NCBI GenBank assembly: GCA_023614405.1
Contig: CM042687.1
Coordinates: forward strand, 68,864,992-68,928,991
Reading direction: 5' to 3'
Origin: Avena insularis
Taxonomy: Eukaryota; Streptophyta; Magnoliopsida; Poales; Poaceae
DNA length: 64,000 nt
Below, piece after piece: positions 47,816 to 58,311 of the stretch. Position 1 is the first letter of the stretch, and each line of letters opens with the position of its first letter. Both the position numbers and the translations under genes were made by a program. The notes under the pieces are model-generated. The model worked only from the letters and a program-made list of their open reading frames with translations. It was not told the origin of the DNA and searched no databases.

Positions 47816-50555
47816 TCAGAGAGGTCTTCTGTTATCGGACGGTGGGGGTGCCAAGGAAAGTGTGGTAGACTGGATCCTTCTTCGCGAAGGGGTTCTTGCC
47901 CTTGTCATCGCTCTTGGCGGCGTGCTTGGGGTCAACGTCTTCATCCATGTCACTTGAATCCTTGGACTCCTCCTCCTTCTTCTTCCCCTTGACCTTGCCT
48001 CGCGGTCTATTCTTCCGACTTTGCTTGTAGCCGGACTCCGGGTCTTCCTTGAGGTCGTTGACGAACTTGCAGTGTCGATTGGTGTGGGTGGCTTTGCCGT
48101 TGATGTTGAGGTGTATGAGGCACGGCATATTGAGGTACTCCTCGTAGGTTTGGGGAACGCGGAGCGATGCCGAGGTGGTTTCACTTCCTCATTGCTGCCC
48201 ACGACCAGCTCCCCTTCCTCGGCCATGTTGTCCGCCATCACCTCGTCTTGCAAAAGTCATAGCGACCATGTCGGTAGATTGCTTTTCTTCTGGAGCATTT
48301 TTCCGCTTTGTACTGCTGTTCCTCTGAGCTTGAGTTGGAACGGCTGTTGCCGGCAAGGAGCCGCGAGCATCATCATCGGTAGCTGCGAACTCACTGGCCA
48401 ACTGGATCATCTGATTCAAGTCAAGCTGGTGATTGTCCTGCAAGCGCCTCAACTTATGTCGGAGCAACATGCCCCTTTCCAACCCGTCGATGAAGGCGGC
48501 CATGGTGGTCTGAGCGTGCACTCTTGCGCAGGAATTATTCATGTCCAGCCAGCGGGAGAGGTAGGCGCGAGATGTCTCGTCTTTCTCTTGCATGCACCGC
48601 TATAGATCGCCCACAGTGCAGGGACGCTTGTATGTACCCTCAAAGTTCTTGGTGAACGCTTCTTGCATGTCCAACCAATTGTAGATAGATTTCTCTGGCA
48701 AGTCGTCGATCCATTGACAGGCCGTGCCTGCCAACATTAATGGGAGGTACTTGACGGCGACGTTGGGGTTGCCTGCGGCAATCTCCACCACGTTGTCGTA
48801 GTCCTGCAACCATGTGGCTGGCTTAGCTGTGCCGTCATAGGGCTTGATGGTCTTTTCAATCCGGAAACCTTTGGGGTAAGTTGCGGACCGTATTGCAGGT
48901 CCAAAGCAACGCGGTCCCAGGTATGGTCCTTCCCGGGCCTCATGGATCTTATCGATCCATGAACGTGCATCGTATGGCTCCGGGTTCTTCTTCTTGTTGT
49001 TAACAGGGGATGGGCTGCGTGAACGACGTGGGCCTCCTCCGCCATGGTGACAGCTTGGTGGTGACGGAGGCGGAGGTGGCGGTGGATTAGCCTTCTTGCT
49101 GTTACCCTCCTACGACGCCTCACGCATGTCACGGTTGCTTGTCGGACGCGGAGGGTCATGGTGTGACCTGCTCCTGTGTCCTTGGTTGCGCTCTCCGTCA
49201 TGACGGGTCTGCTCCGTGTTGTCGCGGATGACGATGCCATACTGCTTTGGTGGGGGCATATTCGTACGATGGCGAGCCTTGTAATCTTCGCGATGTCAGG
49301 GGGCTGGGGTAGTGGCGATGGGCGACGAGGTCGGGCCTTTTATCCGTTGTTGGAGGATATGGGGATGGCATCCTTCCTGTTGTGCGCATCCCTCCGTCTT
49401 CGTTTTGATGAACCCATCTGGGACCCGACATCAAGAGGAGATCTGTCCCTTGGCATCTTATATTGGCTAGACTGGCAAAGCTCTGGGTCGGACTCAAGCC
49501 TCTGAGAGGTGGCCTTTTCCTGCTGCTTCACCGCTTTGGCCACTAGGTCATAGACCTGTTCCACTGCCTCAGGCGATCTATCCTGCTCCAGAAGGGTCTT
49601 GGCGACGGCGAGGTTAAGGAGTGGGGTGGGCATCACCTGCTTGCCTTCACTGTCAATGTAAGGCTTGGCTTGTGTTGGCTTCGATGGAGCCCATCCTAGG
49701 TTGCGTCGTACACCAGGATCGTTGATGACGCGAGCCGGAGCTTTCTTGGCCTTCTACTGCTACAGCAAAGTATTGTACTCGGCCTCCATTGCTCTAGCTT
49801 TCTCTATGCACTTCTGTGCGTTGACCAGATCTCGATCTAGCTTAGCGCCTTGCTCCGCGATGGCCTGCGCTTCCTCCAGCCATTTTGGCGCTTCTCTCAA
49901 GCGGGTCACGTTAGGATATGAGCAGGTCGATTGGCTCGAGGAGATTGTCGTACATCACTCTATCAGCTGGAGTAACTTGGGTTGCTGCAGACATAGATGC
50001 TGGAGGCGGCAAGTTTGCGGTGTTGTTGTTGCTCGGGCCGGTGCCGAGTTCCTGCGGCTGCTGCACTAGGTTAGGCGGAGGAGGCATGACCTGTGCGCGA
50101 TCATCGTCAGCAGCAATTAGTGGCCCCTTCCCCTTTTCCAGCACTGTAGGCGGAGCTCGTCCGGGCTGATCTTCATCCATCGACGTCCCAATGGTGATGA
50201 ACACCCCTCGAGACGTGACTGCGTTGTTGGCTTGCTCGTCGCGCGAGTACTCCTCCTCCATCTCCTGCATAGCAGAGTCTAGCTCTTCTAGACTGAAATC
50301 TATCTCCTCAGAATCTGCACTGAAGTCAGCATAAAGCGCGTCAATGACAGAGTCGGAGGGTGCCAGGACTTCCTCGATGACAGGCGGTGGAGGTGCAACG
50401 GCGCCAACGATGACTAGCGGTGGTGGTGCAGCTACGACGATGGCGGCCGGAGGCGCTGGTGGCGGTGGCTGAATCAGAGATTCTCTATCGATGAGCACGA
50501 GTGCTTTCTGGGCTTCCGCATCAGCCTCCGCGTAGTTGTTGACGGTGCTCACCAT
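47816..50555 (-). pseudogene. Tat-1 Gag, multiply frameshifted
   Basis: Structural Gag from ATG 50555. The N-terminal part (to about 49911) is Pro/Ala-rich and acidic. A coiled region follows (REAPKWLEEAQAIAEQ, KCIEKARAMEAEYN), then charged linkers. The core gag domain (about 48950-48400) has LQDYDNVVEIAAG, YLPLMLAGTACQWIDDLP, FTKNFEGTYKRPCTVGDL and SRAYLSRWLDMNN. Near the C-terminus a CLIHLNING..HTNRHC Cys/His element and a Lys-rich tail precede protease. An in-frame TAG at 48600-48602, two stops near 49750 and frameshifts near 49911 and 48950 destroy the gene. Confidence 0.82.
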
Positions 50556-51204
50556 ATGTTCAAGGGTAAGGCGTCATGTTGCCTGCTGCCGTCTTAAAGA
50601 ATGTCGGAGAAGCATGCCACGGTCCAGTCCTTCCACGAAGTGATACAAAGCGTTATCATCGGGGTAGTGGGCCAGATCGTCTCGTATACGGAGCCACCTA
50701 GCCAGGTAATCACGGGGGTTTCGCCTTCTCTCTGAATGCAGTGCGCCAGATCGAAGATGGTAACCACGCCGACGAACTTGGATCTTTGCTGTCGGGGCCT
50801 TGCAGGCGAAGCGGCAGTTCGATGATCTTCCACCTTTATATCCTGCACAGGGGCGGTTTGGGTGGGCCTTGAATTTTTCCGATCTTTGCCGGCAAACTCC
50901 AAAGAGAGATCCGACATCGATCCTTCTGCGAACGTATCCTGCCCGTAGGCGGTCCGTGTGGGCCTTGATGCTCCTCCGACTTCCAGGGAACTATGCCCGA
51001 GTCGGTTTCGCCGATGAAGAGGTGGATGTTTCTGATAGGAATGATCGAACACCGCGTACGGTTCGTCTTCGCCGGGATCCAGAACTCGTTAGGAGGGACG
51101 ATCGGAACGTTGCCGTAGAAGAGAACACGACCGATGGCTACGGTTTCACTGATTCCCGTGAAGATCTTGGTCCTCGCCCGCTGAAGAGCCTGAAGCGCCT
51201 CTGG
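50556..51204 (-). mobile_element. Tat-1 5' untranslated leader
   Basis: The stretch between the primer site and gag on the minus strand. It has frames up to 180 codons (50836-51381) that run into the LTR, so they are not genuine Gag starts. Confidence 0.55.
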
Positions 51205-51221
51205 CCCCACGGTGGGCGCCA
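51205..51221 (-). other. Tat-1 primer binding site
   Basis: The minus strand reads TGGCGCCCACCGTGGGG, two bases after the LTR end ACGACA. This sequence is common in Tat-lineage elements; I do not assign the tRNA. Confidence 0.82.
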
Positions 51222-51223
51222 AC

Positions 51224-51760
51224 TGTCGTGGTATTACCGACGAGTACACCATGGAGGGGTCCTCACAGTGTGTGTTTAGAGACGTGGGGGAAGGCGGACG
51301 GTTGATGGGTACGAGGTAACATAGCTTACCCAGGTTCAGATCCCACGACGGTGGCGGAATCCTACTCCTGCTATAAATCACTATAAGGGCAATACGCTGA
51401 GTTACAGAGATAGGTTCGCTGTGCGAGGTTGTATAAATAGATACTAGGTTGTGCCCTAAAGGCTCCCATAGGCCCGACTTATATAGTCGCCAGGTCCTAG
51501 GGTTATAGGGAAAGTCCTAGCCGGACAGGTCACAGAGTCCTACACCGTCTATTACTAGTCTTGTGTATCTTGCACTCCAAGGCTCCGGGTATGTCGGTGA
51601 CTCCAACCGTAGCCTTCCTTTATCCGGCATGAGCCTTCCTTCTAGATCCATCTAACTGGGCACTTGACAGAGCCATAGGCCATGCTACCAACTGTGGGCC
51701 ACCCGGGTTATCCGGATAAGTGACATGCTATGAGGATACCCATATAGCATATCCCCAACA
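51224..51760 (-). mobile_element. Tat-1 5' LTR
   Basis: A 537-bp LTR closely matching 37410-37875 plus 39176-39247. TATA box TATATAAG at 51478-51485 on the minus strand. Confidence 0.94.
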
Positions 51761-51765
51761 AGATG

Positions 51766-52201
51766 AATCACTAAGACTTGGAATAATTGGCCATGAGGAC
51801 TCCTAGTCGGTATATGGGTTGCTTTTCTACTCACTTACAAATAAGAAATATCATAATTACTTATTCCGCTTTACCCATTTGGCATGTTCACTATCATCAT
51901 GAACTGTTTCTCTCCGCGCCTAATTTATCATCTGCAGGAACACCACTCTCATTTCCAGTCTTTACTTTTATGCAATTTACTTCTTATTTATTTCCTATGC
52001 AAGTTTCCTCTATATTTTACTCACAACCCTCCACCATAAACAACTATAGTCAATTCACTCAAGACTTATGACACCTTGGGTGTAACAAAAACGCTGTCTA
52101 AAATAACTTGCCAAAGATCCTTGTTGGGATTGATATAAAAACTTGAATTAATACTTCCTTGAAAACATTCTCTGATGAACCTGTGCACTTGTAGGCCATC
52201 G
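51766..52201 (+). mobile_element. Ath-3 5' LTR, right part (U5)
   Basis: Continues 36561-37404 after the Tat-1 insertion. It ends GTAGGCCATCG, a degraded form of the GTAGACATCA end of Ath-1 and Ath-2. The spacer to the primer site has the same length and type as in Ath-2. Confidence 0.7.
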
Positions 52202-52211
52202 AGATATTTTC

Positions 52212-52229
52212 AGGCGTCGTTGTCGGGGA
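52212..52229 (+). other. Ath-3 primer binding site (tRNA-Asp type, degraded)
   Basis: AGGCGTCGTTGTCGGGGA matches the tRNA-Asp complement at 15 of 18 positions. Two of the three changes are C to T, as expected from methylation-linked decay. Confidence 0.72.
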
Positions 52230-52409
52230 GCTAAGCGCTAAGTGTTGTTTCTGAACAACACAATTGTTGACACCATTCATAATCTCCGTTGAAGACAGAG
52301 GTACCACTCGATCAGGAAAGACGTATTTACCTCCATATATTGATCGTTTTTCGATTGAAAGACATCTAGATTTTATTTAAAAAATATAACTCAAATACCA
52401 TAGATGTGA

Positions 52410-53440
52410 ACAGCTTGATTCCACTGATGGCACATTTGAACATCATCCGTGGGGCCGAACCTGAGCTATCATTGGGAGAATATGGGAATCCATGTAGACT
52501 TTCATAAATATACCTATTCTTTGTCCTAAACTTGAAGGCTAGGATTTTGAAATATATCCTGAGCTAATTTTTATGATGAAAGAGATTGCTTTTGCAGGAA
52601 AAGAAGATAAGATCCGAGTAATAACATGACAAGGGTTTATGACCTTTGTGATACCCTTAAACCAACAAGTTTGCCCATAGAGTTTGTACTCCTTAAACTT
52701 TTTCGCTGGTCATTAAAAGATAATGATTTATCTTGGTTATAATCATTGCCAATCATACTATAAAAGGCTGGGAAGATTGCATTCGAGAATTCATGCATAA
52801 ATATTGTTTATTCTCAAAGATCATGGAAATTAAAAATAGCATAACGAACTTTCTCCAAATAGTTGGAGAAAACTTTTACCAAGCATGGAATAGATTTAAT
52901 GCAATGATTATGGAAGTCCCAAATCATGGTTTTAAAAAACAATTGGTTATCCAATATTTTTACAATGGGCTTAATGACAAAACAAAAGAGATGATTGATT
53001 TATCTGCAGGAGGAGCTATATGTAATTTAGCATTGCAAGAATGTGTAGAGCTTTTCAAGGTAAGATATTTTAATGACGAACAATACAATCCAGTTGAGGA
53101 TGTTGAACCACGAAACGGTATAATCCATATACCCTCCGATATCATTTGTGAAGTTAAAAAGTCCATGGAAGAAAAAGGTATAGCCTTGGAATTAGTTAAA
53201 GCAAATAAAGTTGATATTCTTCAAACTTATGTAATAGAAGATGATATAAATCTTGTAATGCAAAATCTTAGGTACCAACAAAATCAGTTTTGTGAGAAAA
53301 ATTATAAACGTCTTATGACACAAGAAAATAATATAAGGGACCTAACCGAAGTCTTTTATGACTTGGGCCATGCTACAAAATATTTAGATAAATATATAAG
53401 CATGGTTAAGACACAATGTGATCAAATTATTGAAACCTAA
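52410..53440 (+). pseudogene. Ath-3 Gag (Athila lineage)
   Basis: The N-terminal part (52410-52740) has motifs such as RVYDLCDTLKPTSLP and LKLFRWSLKDNDLSWL, ended by TAA near 52740. From 52733 the gag core is open to TAA 53440: GWEDCIREFMHKYC, GENFYQAWNRFNAM, VPNHGFKKQLVIQYFYNGL and DLSAGGAI, the typical Athila Gag signatures. The next 440 bp hold the degraded basic tail. At least two stops and likely frame changes break the gene. Confidence 0.85.
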
Positions 53441-53879
53441 AATTTGATTCTGAACCAAGGAAATTTTAGTACAGTTTCTACTAACATGTCACTAGACGTG
53501 GCACAGAAACACAGGAACCGTAGGGACCACCTTGGTATCAAGAGGAACAAGCCCACGAGGCAAGAGAAACTCAAGAGATGAGTCAATAAGAAGAGAACCT
53601 TATGGATCCTCAAGATGACATAGACTATGAAGCTCAGAAAAAATCCCATGAAGCTTCCAAGACAAAAAAAGATGAAGATTAAGTAGGAGATAAGCACAAG
53701 CCATATGATTCAGATGCTGAGACGATTGACTCAAGAGAGGAAGCTAATCTCATAAAGGAACAAGAGGAGCAAGTTGTCACATCACGGGAATGTCATGTTG
53801 ATAAGCAAAAGTTAGCGTCAATAAAAACTAATAAAGACACTCCTCCAATGCCAAAGGTAAAAGAGAAGGTAATACCAAC
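53441..53879 (+). pseudogene. Ath-3 degraded Gag tail and linker to protease
   Basis: Charged, Lys/Glu-rich coding-like sequence with stops. It has no separate domain. Confidence 0.5.
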
Positions 53880-54607
53880 CAAAAAGAAAATTCCTTATCC
53901 TAATCGGGTTCAATATGAACCTGATAAAGCTATTTATGACTCTTTCACTTAAGCATTAGGAAGCCTTCGCTTAGAACTACCTTTAACTGATGCTATTCAA
54001 GTTCCTACTTATAAAAAGTTTATACGAGACATCCTTAATAGAAAAAAGAAGGTAACTAAGACTTTAGTAGTAATGACAAGCTTTGGAGACAAGCTGCCTT
54101 CTAAGCTTGGAGATCCTGGTATACCAACTATCTCCTGTGCGATTGGGAAAACTAATATATTCAATGCTCTTTGTGATTTAGGAGCACGTGTTAGTGTTAT
54201 GACTTATTCCTATTTAAGAAATTAAACTTAGGAGAGTATTCCCCTACTTCGATTACCTTACAAATGGAAGATAAAAAACTAAACAACATGTCGATATGAT
54301 CGAAGATGTTTTACTTAGAATAGACCAACATGTTATACCCACTGATTTTATTATACTTGGTGTTCCGGAGGATGACAAACTTTCTATCATCCTTGGAAGA
54401 CCATTTATTAGCATAGCTGGAGCTAACCTAGACTGCTATAGTGGTAAGATTGTCTTTAATATATATGATGATCAGATTGTTTGGTACTTTCCGAAGAAAC
54501 CGGAACCTGGTGGAAAATATGTTCTGTCACCCAAGCGTGTTCAAGCAACAGGAACAAGAGGTGAAGAATATCTTGAAGTAAATGTTGATAGCATGGAAAT
54601 TGGTTGA
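53880..54607 (+). pseudogene. Ath-3 aspartic protease; pol absent behind it
   Basis: The Athila-type protease region. A leader (PYPNRVQYEPDKAIYDSF) leads to KLGDPGIPTISCAIGK and the active-site DLGA at 54175-54186. The second half (54296-54607) is intact, with VPEDDKLSIILGRPFIS and GKIVFNIYDDQIVWYFP. A stop near 53951 and a frameshift at about 54220-54296 inactivate it. RT, RNase H and integrase should follow but do not. About 200 bp later the hairpin spacer begins, so pol has been lost from this lineage or copy. Confidence 0.82.
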
Positions 54608-54823
54608 TGACCAAAACTCCAAAATAAAATACTTAATGGGAGCTAATCCATTCTTAATAAATTAAAATTTGATATTTATTATATCCTTTCGTTTATCTTT
54701 ATTTTGTTTGAACTAATAAGTTTGTTTTAAGTGTTGATTATTTCAGAGGACCTACCCTAGAGAAGTTAAAGATACAAGAGAGAATTGAAGGAGAAAATTT
54801 TACAAGTCTACAGTGCTAGTAAC

Positions 54824-55134
54824 GAGCGACGGTTCATTTGACGTGACCATACCGCACGCCCGTACCGAGTCATCGATGAAACAACAATTGTTCATCATAC
54901 CTGCGACGAGCAGTGGTATGGGCCGACATGCCCATACCGCCTGCCCGTACCAAACTTCAACAACATCGACAACAAACTTAGTACCCATAACAAGCACCGG
55001 TACAAGCGCGACCCGTTCATACCGTCTGCCCGTACTGAGTACTCCAGGTTTGATCTCAAAACCCTAATGTTGATCCAATGGTGGAGACCATCGGTACGGG
55101 CGAGACCCGCCCGTACCATGCACTCGTACCGCAC
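54824..55134 (+). repeat. Four degenerate hairpin units in the Ath-3 spacer
   Basis: Units lie at about 54824-54869, 54905-54951, 54990-55038 and 55083-55134, spaced 81-93 bp. The ideal unit is GGTAYGGGC, a short loop, GCCCRTACCG, then a further CCCGTACC. Unit 2 has a perfect 9-bp arm pair (54915-54923 / 54930-54938). Unit 4 has a perfect 10-bp pair (55093-55102 / 55108-55117). One related copy lies in the Ath-3 5' LTR at about 36651-36682. Confidence 0.82.
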
Positions 55135-55496
55135 ACGCCGCCTGGTAAAAGCAGAAGGCGTCTATCTCCAGCCAACCTCCTTCTTCTTCCTCCTCCTTTC
55201 TCACTAGTTCTTGCTCTCTCCACCTCAAATCCTAATCACCTAGAACCCTTGATTCTTCACCGATTTCATGTTTTTGAGCGGGGGAATCTTCACATCAATA
55301 CGTTTCTCATCCGATCCATGCTTTGTTTTCTGGAATCCAAGGTTGAATTCCTGACATTGACTATCTAGATGAGTTCATCATATTTTGAGATGATTTTTTA
55401 TTCCTCACGTTAGGATTGATAACTACTACATGTAATCGTTTGTTTCTGTGATAGGAACTTGATACCCATTATTTACCTTGCAAATTTTGTAGCACA
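55135..55496 (+). promoter_or_regulatory. Leader upstream of the Ath-3 extra ORF, possible internal promoter transcript
   Basis: A C/T-rich stretch (CTTCTTCTTCCTCCTCC near 55179) is followed by AT-rich sequence and TTTTGTAG at 55486-55493, a good splice acceptor a few bases before the ATG. This layout suggests a spliced or internally initiated mRNA for the next ORF. Confidence 0.45.
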
Positions 55497-56881
55497 ATGC
55501 ATAACATCGGAAGAATCCTTCGCAAGGGCAAAGGAGCGGCAGGGGCCTCGGGCTCCTCTGCGCCACCGGGCTCGAAGAAGAGGCACTCGGAGGTGGATAA
55601 CTTGAGGGCTGACATGAGCCAGGACTTTGAGAAGGTGAGCAAGCGCGATGTTGTACCCACCAAGTGGGAAAATCACGAGTTCCTCTTGCACCAAGGGATC
55701 TTGGAGGACTTCGAGAGCATAGCCGAGAATGCAGGCATGGTCATCTTCTCCCATATCACCGTCAACACCTTCAATATTGCCACGTTCGAGTTCTTGTCAT
55801 CATTCCATGATGATCTTGAAGCCTAGGAGAAAAATTACACTATAAGTTTTGTGCTCAATGGGCAACTCCACAGCCTCACCTTTTATGAATTTTGTGATTG
55901 TTTTGGGTTCTCCTATGAGGGAGAACTTGGAATTAATGACAATGTGCATATGGAGGTAATGCAATCTTGGGCGAATATTTCAATTCACAAAAGCAATGAT
56001 TTCTTGCGCAAAAAGAGCACAACCATCCAGAATCCCACCATCCGTTATTTTCACACTTTCTTAGCGAAATCTATTTTTGGGAAAGGAGATGTTGGGGATA
56101 TTGCAGTCCCAAAATGAGCGTAATACATATGGCCCTGCACCCCGAGATGGAGCACAAGGTAAACTTGGGTCCTCTACTCATCCAGCACTTTTGCTGCCAA
56201 CGTACTACTTCCTCTGGAGACATCCATTGTGGAGGCTTGATCACTCAGATCGCCTACACAAGTGGTTTTTTCATGCCACAGGAAAGGTCTATAGCTGGTA
56301 GTAAGACGCTGGATGATATTCACACGGCTAGCAGCAGATTCATGGGGGTCTATAGGCCCCAACGTTCCCTTCGTGCTTACCAATTTTATTTTGAGCCTAA
56401 CGGTGATCTCCACCAAGTCTTGCTTCATTTTGTCCAAGCTTTTGGTTTGCTACGTAAACAGAGTTGGGTCCTCATAGAGGAGTTCCAGTAGGCACTGATC
56501 CTCTCAGGAAGGGTTGCACTGCCAGGAGGTTATCCCAACTGGGAAGAGGCAGCAGTTGTCCAACAGTAGCAAGGGAAAGGAGGAGAGGAATGGAACACAG
56601 GAGGCTTGAACGACTATGGCCAGAAGCACCACCACAACCAACCTTTCCCTCAGCAATAACAAGGTATGCCTCCACCATAGCCGGGATTCAACTATGTCCC
56701 GAGGAGTGATTTTGACCAATTGGTACATCGCATCGACAACATTGAAAACACATTGCACGATGCGAATGCCAACATAGTTGATCTCACTCGTAATTTTACT
56801 TCTTTTATGACTGGTTTTTTGAACCACTACCCGAACTTCCCATACCACCATCCGTCACCCGGAGACAGTGGCGACTATTGA
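55497..56881 (+). pseudogene. Ath-3 extra ORF (Athila ORF1-type protein)
   Basis: This is the second gene of Athila-lineage elements, located where an env-like gene would be. It is about 460 codons from ATG 55497. The N-terminus is basic (RILRKGKGAAG, PPGSKKRHSEV). The core has WENHEFLLHQGILEDF, HSLTFYEFCDCFGF, NPTIRYFHTFLAKSIFG and, in a second frame from 56114, HPEMEHKVNLGPLL. The C-terminal part is Gln/Asn-rich with a short helix FDQLVHRIDNIENTL. TAG at 55824-55826, a 1-nt frameshift near 56103-56115 and stops after 56491 inactivate it. No signal peptide or clear membrane segment is visible, so an envelope role is not supported. Function unknown. Confidence 0.8.
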
Positions 56882-58297
56882 TTCAGATAGGCCAAGAAGC
56901 CTAAGATTGGGGAGGATTGATTCCTCCCACATTTTGCCTTCATCTTTTTCATTTTTATTTTGATTTATTTTCATTCTCTTTGCATGTTTATTTTTAGCTT
57001 TGCATTAACAAAATAAAAATAAAAAAATTAGACTAGCTTTTATCTTCAATTGTGCAAATTTCTCTCTTCTCTTGCTGGTTATTCTGCAGGTTATTCGTCC
57101 CTAGTGACTCAGCTATAAAGATGAACACGATGAGTCGGCTCAATCAAGGGCCAAGCAAGCAAGAGGAGGTATCACATTCTTGTTTTCCCTCGTCCTGTAA
57201 GTTTATTCTTGAACATTTTATGTTTGCTCGGTTGCACTTAAGTCCTACTCCGCGCGTAACTAGTTATCTTTTAAGGCTTGAGCTCAAAAGTTTTTGTAAC
57301 TACTTTGGTTAATACTTGCGACATTTGGTATCAGTTTGAAAAACAACCTTTTGGATTAAAAATCCAAAACTTTTGAGAACAAGAAAAAGTTTCTATCGAC
57401 AACTTTGGTCCCATGTTTTTGTCTGAAGGGCTTAATCTTAGTAGTACTCAACCCCACATACCGATTGTTGACTTGATGACACCTTCTGAAAAAGAATTAT
57501 TTGATGGAATGAAATTTTTATGGTGGGAGAGGGAGATACTAAAACTGTTTTTACCCTGATAAAAAAAATAGAGAGAAGAAACAATTCTTTGTTTCACATA
57601 CACACACCTTTCGGATGCTAACAAATTCGCTGGCCTACGAACGATCTATGTTATAACCCCGTATTTCGGCTATGAGTTGATGACATGAGTGGCACATGTG
57701 TCGCTATATGGGAAAAAGTATTAGTATTCTCAAAAGGTTGTGTAAGCATCTTATAAAAAGCAAATAATCATTGATCCTTGAAAAGGAGAAAAAATATATG
57801 AGTAGAAAATATTTTGCACTTTGCTAGAGCTTTGGCATCAGCTCACCACCTAAAATGAATAATTAGAGTTCTTGAAAACAACAAAAATAAGAGGTGTTTG
57901 ATAGCCGTGATTATCGAAGTGGGCATTAATGAAAAATCTCTAAGATTATCCTTCTTTTGACATCTATTTGTGCACCCTTAAATTTGACACAAACCGACCT
58001 CGCTTAAAAACATTTTACTCTCATAACAAGAGAAGCGCTGAAGAAAATTGATCTACAAGCCCAGCCAAATTTTTGATAATCTCATTTGGGTATTTAAGAA
58101 TTATTAGCTATAAAGTTTTATGCGTCTAGGGATTAGACTTGAGTGAAAATGTTCAATATATTATGCTCATGATTAAGGTTGTAGGATTTGAGACAATAGA
58201 ATATGATACAACCTCGAACTTTTAAGCCTTTTTGCCTTGATTCAATTCCTTGCTATTATTTTATTATAGCTTTGTCACTCGAGGGAGAGTAACAACT
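56882..58297 (+). mobile_element. Ath-3 3' non-coding region
   Basis: About 1.4 kb, AT-rich, from the extra ORF to the polypurine tract. No coding domain. The 86-codon frame at 57052-57312 has no recognisable motif. Confidence 0.65.
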
Positions 58298-58310
58298 AAG
58301 CTTGGGGATG
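58298..58310 (+). other. Ath-3 polypurine tract
   Basis: AAGCTTGGGGATG, identical to the core of the Ath-2 tract. The Athila 3' LTR should start at the TGAT that follows at 58312. Confidence 0.82.
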
Positions 58311-58311
58311 T

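Larger units (their letters stand above)
37405..51765 (-). mobile_element. Tat-1: complete Tat-lineage Ty3/gypsy element
   Basis: The element itself is 37410-51760. Target duplications are AGACG (37405-37409) and AGATG (51761-51765), differing by one C/T. Minus orientation: 5' LTR (51224-51760), primer site, gag, protease, RT, RNase H, integrase, a convergent antisense gene, polypurine tract, 3' LTR (37410-39247). Without the nested solo LTR it is about 13 kb. Order, a second RNase H-like module and the antisense gene fit the Tat lineage (relatives of Grande and Retand). All ORFs are broken, so it is inactive. Confidence 0.92.

Noticed and set aside
48737..49240. 167-codon Arg/His/Thr-rich frame
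   Set aside because: It is a shadow of Tat-1 gag in another frame; the true gag motifs are in the neighbouring frame.
55497..56881. Envelope gene making Ath-3 an endogenous retrovirus
   Set aside because: No signal peptide, transmembrane segment or fusion-like motif is visible. The similarity is to the Athila ORF1-type protein instead.
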